Of a stretch of DNA of 64,000 nt, positions 51,893 to 61,188 are shown one piece after another (position 1 is the first letter of the stretch; every line of letters starts with the position of its first letter). The stretch comes from Gibbula magus (taxonomy: Eukaryota > Mollusca > Gastropoda > Trochida > Trochidae), in contig CAKZFU010000107.1 of assembly GCA_936450465.1 (NCBI GenBank), positions 1 through 64,000 on the forward strand. Direction: 5' to 3'. The notes under the pieces were generated by a model. That model searched no databases. It saw nothing but the letters and a program-made list of their open reading frames with translations, and was not told where the DNA came from. Both the position numbers and the translations under genes were made by a program.

Positions 51893-54800
51893 AGTGGTCT
51901 AGGCCAAAGTGACTTTTGGCCCAAAATTGGGCCTACAGGAATGACTATAACGGCACGGTTTGCCCATAAGACGGTCACCGATTCCAAAAGTGAACGCGTC
52001 TATGCGACCGACAGGATGAGACCTTCCATAGGAGACCATCAAAAGTTGTCTAGGCCAAAGTCACCTTTTGGCCCATTTTTGGGCATGAGCTTAACGGCAC
52101 GGGTTGCCGATAAGACGGCAACCGATTCCAAAAGTGAATGCGTCTATGCGACCGGCAGGATGTGAGCTTCCATAGGAGACCATCAAAAGTTGTCTAGGCC
52201 AAAGTGAGTTTTGGCCCAAAATTGGGCCTACAGGAATGACTATAACGGCACGGTTTGCCCATAAGACGGTCACCGATTCCAAAAGTGAACGCGTCTATGC
52301 GACCGACAGGATGAGACCTTCCATAGGAGACCATCAAAAGTTGTCTAGGCCAAAGTCACCTTTTGGCCCATTTTTGGGCATGAGCTTAACGGCACGGGTT
52401 GCCGATAAGACGGCAACCGATTCCAAAAGTGAATGCGTCTATGCGACCGGCAGGATGTGAGCTTCCATAGGAGACCATCAAAAGTTGTCTAGGCCAAAGT
52501 GACTTTTGGCCCAAAATTGGGCCTACAGGAATGACTATAACGGCACGGTTTGCCCATAAGACCGTCACCGATTCCAAAAGTGAACGCGTCTATGCGACCG
52601 ACAGGATGAGACCTTCCATAGGAGACCATCAAAAGTTGTCTAGGCCAAAGTCACCTTTTGGCCCATTTTTGGGCATGAGCTTAACGGCACGGGTTGCCGA
52701 TAAGACGGCAACCGATTCCAAAAGTGAATGCTTCTATGCGACCGGCAGGATGTGAGCTTCCATAGGAGACCATCAAAAGTTGTCTAGGCCAAAGTGACTT
52801 TTGGCCCAAAATTGGGCCTACAGGAATGACTATAACGGCACGGTTTGCCCATAAGACGGTCACCGATTCCAAAAGTGAACGCGTCTATGCGACCGACAGG
52901 ATGAGACCTTCCATAGGAGACCATCAAAAGTTGTCTAGGCCAAAGTGACTTTTGGCCCAAAATTGGGCCTACAGGAATGATTATAACGGCACGGTTTGCC
53001 CATAAGACGGTCACCGATTCCAAAAGTGAACGCGTCTATGCGACCGACAGGATGAGACCTTCCATAGGAGACCATCAAAAGTTGTCTAGGCCAAAGTCAC
53101 CTTTTGGCCCATTTTTGGGCATGAGCTTAACGGCACGGGTTGCCGATAATACGGCAACCGATTCAAAAAGTGAATGCGTCAATCAGACCGGCAGGATGTG
53201 AGCTTCCATAGGAGACCATCAAAAGTTGTCTAGGCCAAAGTGACTTTTGGCCCAAAATTGGGCCTACAGGAATGACTATAACGGCACGGTTTGCCCATAA
53301 GACGGTCACCGATTCCAAAAGTGAACGCGTCTATGCGACCGACAGGATGAGACCTTCCATAGGAGACCATCAAAAGTTGTCTAGGCCAAAGTCACCTTTT
53401 GGCCCATTTTTGGGCATGAGCTTAACGGCACGGTTTGCCGATAAGACGGCAACCGATTCCAAAAGTGAATGCGTCTATGCGACCGGCAGGATGTGAGCTT
53501 CCATAGGAGACCATCAAAAGTTGTCTAGGCCAAAGTGAGTTTTGGCCCAAAATTGGGCCTACAGGAATGACTATAACGGCACGGTTTGCCCATAAGACGG
53601 TCACCGATTCCAAAAGTGAACGCGTCTATGCGACCGACAGGATGAGACATTCCATAGGAGACCATCAAAAGTTGTCTAGGCCAAAGTCACCTTTTGGCCC
53701 ATTTTTGGGCATGAGCTTAACGGCACGGGTTGCCGATAAGACGGCAACCGATTCCAAAAGTGAATGCGTCTATGCGACCGGCAGGATGTGAGCTTCCATA
53801 GGAGACCATCAAAAGTTGTCTAGGCCAAAGTGACTTTTGGCCCAAAATTGGGCCTACAGGAATGACTATAACGGCACGGTTTGCCCATAAGACGGTCACC
53901 GATTCCAAAAGTGAACGCGTCTATGCGACCGACAGGATGAGACCTTCCATAGGAGACCATCAAAAGTTGTCTAGGCCAAAGTCACCTTTTGGCCCATTTT
54001 TGGGCATGAGCTTAACGGCACGGGTTGCCGATAAGACGGCAACCGATTCAAAAAGTGAATGCGTCAATCAGACCGGCAGGATGTGAGCTTCCATAGGAGA
54101 CCATCAAAAGTTGTCTAGGCCAAAGTGACTTTTGGCCCAAAATTGGGCCTACAGGAATGACTATAACGGCACGGTTTGCCCATAAGACGGTCACCGATTC
54201 CAAAAGTGAACGCGTCTATGCGACCGACAGGATGAGACCTTCCATAGGAGACCATCAAAAGTTGTCTAGGCCAAAGTCACCTTTTGGCCCATTTTTGGGC
54301 ATGAGCTTAACGGCACGGGTTGCCGATAAGACGGCAACCGATTCCAAAAGTGAATGCGTCTATGCGACCGGCAGGATGTGAGCTTCCATAGGAGACCATC
54401 AAAAGTTGTCTAGGCCAAAGTGAGTTTTGGCCCAAAATTGGGCCTACAGGAATGACTATAACGGCACGGTTTGCCCATAAGACGGTCACCGATTCCAAAA
54501 GTGAACGCGTCTATGCGACCGACAGGATGAGACCTTCCATAGGAGACCATCAAAAGTTGTCTAGGCCAAAGTCACCTTTTGGCCCATTTTTGGGCATGAG
54601 CTTAACGGCACGGGTTGCCGATAAGACGGCAACCGATTCCAAAAGTGAATGCGTCTATGCGACCGGCAGGATGTGAGCTTCCATAGGAGACCATCAAAAG
54701 TTGTCTAGGCCAAAGTGACTTTTGGCCCAAAATTGGGCCTACAGGAATGACTATAACGGCACGGTTTGCCCATAAGACGGTCACCGATTCCAAAAGTGAA

Positions 54801-57800
54801 CGCGTCTATGCGACCGACAGGATGAGACCTTCCATAGGAGACCATCAAAAGTTGTCTAGGCCAAAGTCACCTTTTGGCCCATTTTTGGGCATGAGCTTAA
54901 GGGCACGGGTTGCCGATAAGACGGCAACCGATTCCAAAAGTGAATGCGTCTATGCGACCGGCAGGATGTGAGCTTCCATAGGAGACCATCAAAAGTTGTC
55001 TAGGCCAAAGTGACTTTTGGCCCAAAATTGGGCCTACAGGAATGACTATAACGGCACGGTTTGCCCATAAGACGGTCACCGATTCCAAAAGTGAACGCGT
55101 CTATGCGACCGACAGGATGAGACCTTCCATAGGAGACCATCAAAAGTGGTCTAGGCCAAAGTGACTTTTGGCCCAAAATTGGGCCTACAGGAATGACTAT
55201 AACGGCACGGTTTGCCCATAAGACAGTCACCGATTCCAAAAGTGAACGCGTCTATGCGACCGACAGGATGAGACCTTCCATAGGAGACCATCAAAAGTTG
55301 TCTAGGCCAAAGTCACCTTTTGGCCCATTTTTGGGCATGAGCTTAACGGCACGGGTTGCCGATAAGACGGCAACCGATTCCAAAAGTTAATGCGTCTATG
55401 CGACCGGCAGGATGTGAGCTTCCATAGGAGACCATCAAAAGTTGTCTAGGCCAAAGTGAGTTTTGGCCCAAAATTGGGCCTACAGGAATGACTATAACGG
55501 CACGGTTTGCCCATAAGACGGCAACCGATTCCAAAAGTGAATGCGTCTATGCGACCGGCAGGATGTGAGCTTCCATAGGAGACCATCAAAAGTTGTCTAG
55601 GCCAAAGTGACTTTTGGCCCAAAATTGGGCCTACAGGAATGACTATAACGGCACGGTTTGCCCATAAGACGGTCACCGATTCCAAAAGTGAACGCGTCTA
55701 TGCGACCGACAGGATGAGACCTTCCATAGGAGACCATCAAAAGTTGTCTAGGCCAAAGTCACCTTTTGGCCCATTTTTGGGCATGAGCTTAACGGCACGG
55801 GTTGCCGATAAGACGGCAACCGATTCCAAAAGTGAATGCTTCTATGCGACCGGCAGGATGTGAGCTTCCATAGGAGACCATCAAAAGTTGTCTAGGCCAA
55901 AGTGACTTTTGGCCCAAAATTGGGCCTACAGGAATGAATATAACGGCACGGTTTGCCCATAAGACGGTCACCGATTCCAAAAGTGAACGCGTCTATGCGA
56001 CCGACAGGATGAGACCTTCCATAGGAGACCATCAAAAGTTGTCTAGGCCAAAGTGACTTTTGGCCCAAAATTGGGCCTACAGGAATGAATATAACGGCAC
56101 GGTTTGCCCATAAGACGGTCACCGATTCCAAAAGTGAACGCGTCTATGCGACCGACAGGATGAGACCTTCCATAGGAGACCATCAAAAGTTGTCTAGGCC
56201 AAAGTCACCTTTTGGCCCATTTTTGGGCATGAGCTTAACGGCACGGGTTGCCGATAAGACGGCAACCGATTCAAAAAGTGAATGCGTCAATCAGACCGGC
56301 AGGATGTGAGCTTCCATAGGAGACCATCAAAAGTTGTCTAGGCCAAAGTGACTTTTGGCCCAAAATTGGGCCTACAGGAATGACTATAACGGCACGGTTT
56401 GCCCATAAGACGGTCACCGATTCCAAAAGTGAACGCGTCTATGCGACCGACAGGATGAGACCTTCCATAGGAGACCATCAAAAGTTGTCTAGGCCAAAGT
56501 CACCTTTTGGCCCATTTTTGGGCATGAGCTTAACGGCACGGGTTGCCGATAAGACGGCAACCGATTCCAAAAGTGAATGCGTCTATGCGACCGGCAGGAT
56601 GTGAGCTTCCATAGGAGACCATCAAAAGTTGTCTAGGCCAAAGTGACTTTTGGCCCAAAATTGGGCCTACAGGAATGACTATAACGGCACGGTTTGCCCA
56701 TAAGACGGTCACCGATTCCAAAAGTGAACGCGTCTATGCGACCGACAGGATGAGACCTTCCATAGGAGACCATCAAAAGTTGTCTAGGCCAAAGTCACCT
56801 TTTGGCCCATTTTTGGGCATGAGCTTAACGGCACGGGTTGCCGATAAGACGGCAACCGATTCCAAAAGTGAATGCGTCTATGCGACCGGCAGGATGTGAG
56901 CTTCCATAGGAGACCATCAAAAGTTGTCTAGGCCAAAGTGACTTTTGGCCCAAAATTGGGCCTACAGGAATGAATATAATGGCACGGTTTGCCCATAAGA
57001 TGGTCACCGATTCCAAAAGTGAACGCGTCTATGCGACCGACAAAATGAGACCTTCCATAGGAGACCATCAAAAGTTGTCTAGGCCAAAGTCACCTTTTGG
57101 CCCATTTTTGGGCATGAGCTTAACGGCACGGGTTGCCGATAAGACGGCAACCGATTCCAAAAGTGAATGCGTCTATGCGACCGGCAGGATGTGAGCTTCC
57201 ATAGGAGACCATCAAAAGTTGTCTAGGCCAAAGTGACTTTTGGCCCAAAATTGGGCCTGCAGGAATGACTATAACGGCACGGTTTGCCCATAAGACGGTC
57301 ACCGATTCCAAAAGTGAACGCGTCTATGCGACCGACAGGATGAGACCTTCCATAGGAGACCATCAAAAGTTGTCTAGGCCAAAGTCACCTTTTGGCCCAT
57401 TTTTGGGCATGAGCTTAACGGCACGGGTTGCCGATAAGACGGCAACCGATTCCAAAAGTGAATGCGTCTATGCGACCGGCAGGATGTGAGCTTCCATAGG
57501 AGACCATCAAAAGTTGTCTAGGCCAAAGTGAGTTTTGGCCCAAAATTGGGCCTACAGGAATGACTATAACGGCACGGTTTGCCCATAAGACGGTCACCGA
57601 TTCCAAAAGTGAACGCGTCTATGCGACCGACAGGATGAGACCTTCCATAGGAGACCATCAAAAGTTGTCTAGGCCAAAGTCACCTTTTGGCCCATTTTTG
57701 GGCATGAGCTTAACGGCACGGGTTGCCGATAAGACGGCAACCGATTCCAAAAGTGAATGCGTCTATGCGACCGGCAGGATGTGAGCTTCCATAGGAGACC

Positions 57801-60450
57801 ATCAAAAGTTGTCTAGGCCAAAGTGACTTTTGGCCCAAAATTGGGCCTACAGGAATGACTATAACGGCACGGTTTGCCCATAAGACGGTCACCGATTCCA
57901 AAAGTGAACGCGTCTATGCGACCGACAGGATGAGACCTTCCATAGGAGACCATCAAAAGTTGTCTAGGCCAAAGTCACCTTTTGGCCCATTTTTGGGCAT
58001 GAGCTTAACGGCACGGGTTGCCGATAAGACGGCAACCGATTCCAAAAGTGAATGCGTCTATGCGACCGGCAGGATGTGAGCTTCCATAGGAGACCATCAA
58101 AAGTTGTCTAGGCCAAAGTGACTTTTGGCCCAAAATTGGGCCTACAGGAATGACTATAACGGCACGGTTTGCCCATAAGACGGTCACCGATTCCAAAAGT
58201 GAACGCGTCTATGCGACCGACAGGATGAGACCTTCCATAGGAGACCATCAAAAGTGGTCTAGGCCAAAGTGACTTTTGGCCCAAAATTGGGCCTACAGGA
58301 ATGACTATAACGGCACGGTTTGCCCATAAGACAGTCACCGATTCCAAAAGTGAACGCGTCTATGCGACCGACAGGATGAGACCTTCCATAGGAGACCATC
58401 AAAAGTTGTCTAGGCCAAAGTCACCTTTTGGCCCATTTTTGGGCATGAGCTTAACGGCACGGGTTGCCGATAAGACGGCAACCGATTCCAAAAGTTAATG
58501 CGTCTATGCGACCGGCAGGATGTGAGCTTCCATAGGAGACCATCAAAAGTTGTCTAGGCCAAAGTGAGTTTTGGCCCAAAATTGGGCCTACAGGAATGAC
58601 TATAACGGCACGGTTTGCCCATAAGACGGCAACCGATTCCAAAAGTGAATGCGTCTATGCGACCGGCAGGATGTGAGCTTCCATAGGAGACCATCAAAAG
58701 TTGTCTAGGCCAAAGTGACTTTTGGCCCAAAATTGGGCCTACAGGAATGACTATAACGGCACGGTTTGCCCATAAGACGGTCACCGATTCCAAAAGTGAA
58801 CGCGTCTATGCGACCGACAGGATGAGACCTTCCATAGGAGACCATCAAAAGTTGTCTAGGCCAAAGTCACCTTTTGGCCCATTTTTGGGCATGAGCTTAA
58901 CGGCACGGGTTGCCGATAAGACGGCAACCGATTCCAAAAGTGAATGCTTCTATGCGACCGGCAGGATGTGAGCTTCCATAGGAGACCATCAAAAGTTGTC
59001 TAGGCCAAAGTGACTTTTGGCCCAAAATTGGGCCTACAGGAATGAATATAACGGCACGGTTTGCCCATAAGACGGTCACCGATTCCAAAAGTGAACGCGT
59101 CTATGCGACCGACAGGATGAGACCTTCCATAGGAGACCATCAAAAGTTGTCTAGGCCAACGTGACTTTTGGCCCAAAATTGGGCCTACAGGAATTAATAT
59201 AACGGCACGGTTTGCCCATAAGACGGTCACCGATTCCAAAAGTGAACGCGTCTATGCGACCGACAGGATGAGACCTTCCATAGGAGACCATCAAAAGTTG
59301 TCTAGGCCAAAGTCACCTTTTGGCCCATTTTTGGGCATGAGCTTAACGGCACGGGTTGCCGATAAGACGGCAACCGATTCAAAAAGTGAATGCGTCAATC
59401 AGACCGGCAGGATGTGAGCTTCCATAGGAGACCATCAAAAGTTGTCTAGGCCAAAGTGACTTTTGGCCCAAAATTGGGCCTACAGGAATGACTATAACGG
59501 CACGGTTTGCCCATAAGACGGTCACCGATTCCAAAAGTGAACGCGTCTATGCGACCGACAGGATGAGACCTTCCATAGGAGACCATCAAAAGTTGTCTAG
59601 GCCAAAGTCACCTTTTGGCCCATTTTTGGGCATGAGCTTAACGGCACGGGTTGCCGATAAGACGGCAACCGATTCCAAAAGTGAATGCGTCTATGCGACC
59701 GGCAGGATGTGAGCTTCCATAGGAGACCATCAAAAGTTGTCTAGGCCAAAGTGACTTTTGGCCCAAAATTGGGCCTACAGGAATGACTATAACGGCACGG
59801 TTTGCCCATAAGACGGTCACCGATTCCAAAAGTGAACGCGTCTATGCGACCGACAGGATGAGACCTTCCATAGGAGACCATCAAAAGTTGTCTAGGCCAA
59901 AGTCACCTTTTGGCCCATTTTTGGGCATGAGCTTAACGGCACGGGTTGCCGATAAGACGGCAACCGATTCCAAAAGTGAATGCGGCTATGCGACCGGCAG
60001 GATGTGAGCTTCCATAGGAGACCATCAAAAGTTGTCTAGGCCAAAGTGACTTTTGGCCCAAAATTGGGCCTACAGGAATGAATATAATGGCACGGTTTGC
60101 CCATAAGATGGTCACCGATTCCAAAAGTGAACGCGTCTATGCGACCGACAAAATGAGACCTTCCATAGGAGACCATCAAAAGTTGTCTAGGCCAAAGTCA
60201 CCTTTTGGCCCATTTTTGGGCATGAGCTTAACGGCACGGGTTGCCGATAAGACGGCAACCGATTCCAAAAGTGAATGCGTCTATGCGACCGGCAGGATGT
60301 GAGCTTCCATAGGAGACCATCAAAAGTTGTCTAGGCCAAAGTGACTTTTGGCCCAAAATTGGGCCTGCAGGAATGACTATAACGGCACGGTTTGCCCATA
60401 AGACGGTCACCGATTCCAAAAGTGAACGCGTCTATGCGACCGACAGGATG
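51893..60450. repeat. 3.1-3.25-kb higher-order repeat, nearly three copies
   Basis: AGTGGTCTAGG at 51893, 55145 and 58253 gives spacings of 3,252 and 3,108 bp. GAATGCTTC at 52726, 55834 and 58942 and AATCAGACC at 53181, 56289 and 59397 give 3,108 both times. The 144-bp difference is one B' length: between the two marker sets a B' was lost, leaving the A'/B' chimera at 55419-55569, copied to 58527-58677. The second and third copies also share AGACAGTCACC at 55221/58329 and GCCTGCAGG near 57255/60363. AATCAGACC also occurs at 54066, an 885-bp internal duplication in the first copy. Confidence 0.9.
55419..55569. repeat. A'-head/B'-tail chimeric monomer (copy at 58527-58677)
   Basis: This 151-bp monomer has an A' head (GTGAG, CTACAGGA, TTTGCCCAT) and, after ATAAGACGG, a B' tail (CAACC, GAATGCG, GGCAGGATGTGAGC). 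The exchange is confined to the ten or so bases around ATAAGACGG. The event removed exactly 144 bp relative to the copy near 52.2-52.6 kb. Confidence 0.88.
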
Positions 60451-61188
60451 AGACCTTCCATAGGAGACCATCAAAAGTTGTCTAGGCCAAAGTCACCTTT
60501 TGGCCCATTTTTGGGCATGAGCTTAACGGCACGGGTTGCCGATAAGACGGCAACCGATTCCAAAAGTGAATGCATCTATGCGACCGGCAGGATGTGAGCT
60601 TCCATAGGAGACCATCAAAAGTTGTCTAGGCCAAAGTGACTTTTGGCCCAAAATTGGGCCTACAGGAATGACTATAACGGCACGGTTTGCCAATAAGACG
60701 GTCACCGATTCCAAAAGTGAACGCGTCTATGCGACCGACAGGATGAGACCTTCCATAGGAGACCATCAAAAGTTGTCTAGGCCAAAGTCACCTTTTGGCC
60801 CATTTTTGGGCATGAGCTTAACGGCACGGGTTGCCGATAAGACGGCAACCGATTCCAAAAGTGAATGCGTCTATGCGACCGGCAGGATGTGAGCTTCCAT
60901 AGGAGACCATCAAAAGTTGTCTAGGCCAAAGTGACTTTTGGCCCAAAATTGGGCATACAGGAATGACTATAACGGCACGGTTTGCCCATAAGACGGTCAC
61001 CGATTCCAAAAGTGAACGCGTCTATGCGACCGACAGGATGAGACCTTCCATAGGAGACCATCAAAAGTTGTCTAGGCCAAAGTCACCTTTTGGCCCATTT
61101 TTGGGCATGAGCTTAACGGCACGGGTTGCCGATAAGACGGCAACCGATTCCAAAAGTGAATGCGTCTATGCGACCGGCAGGATGTGAG

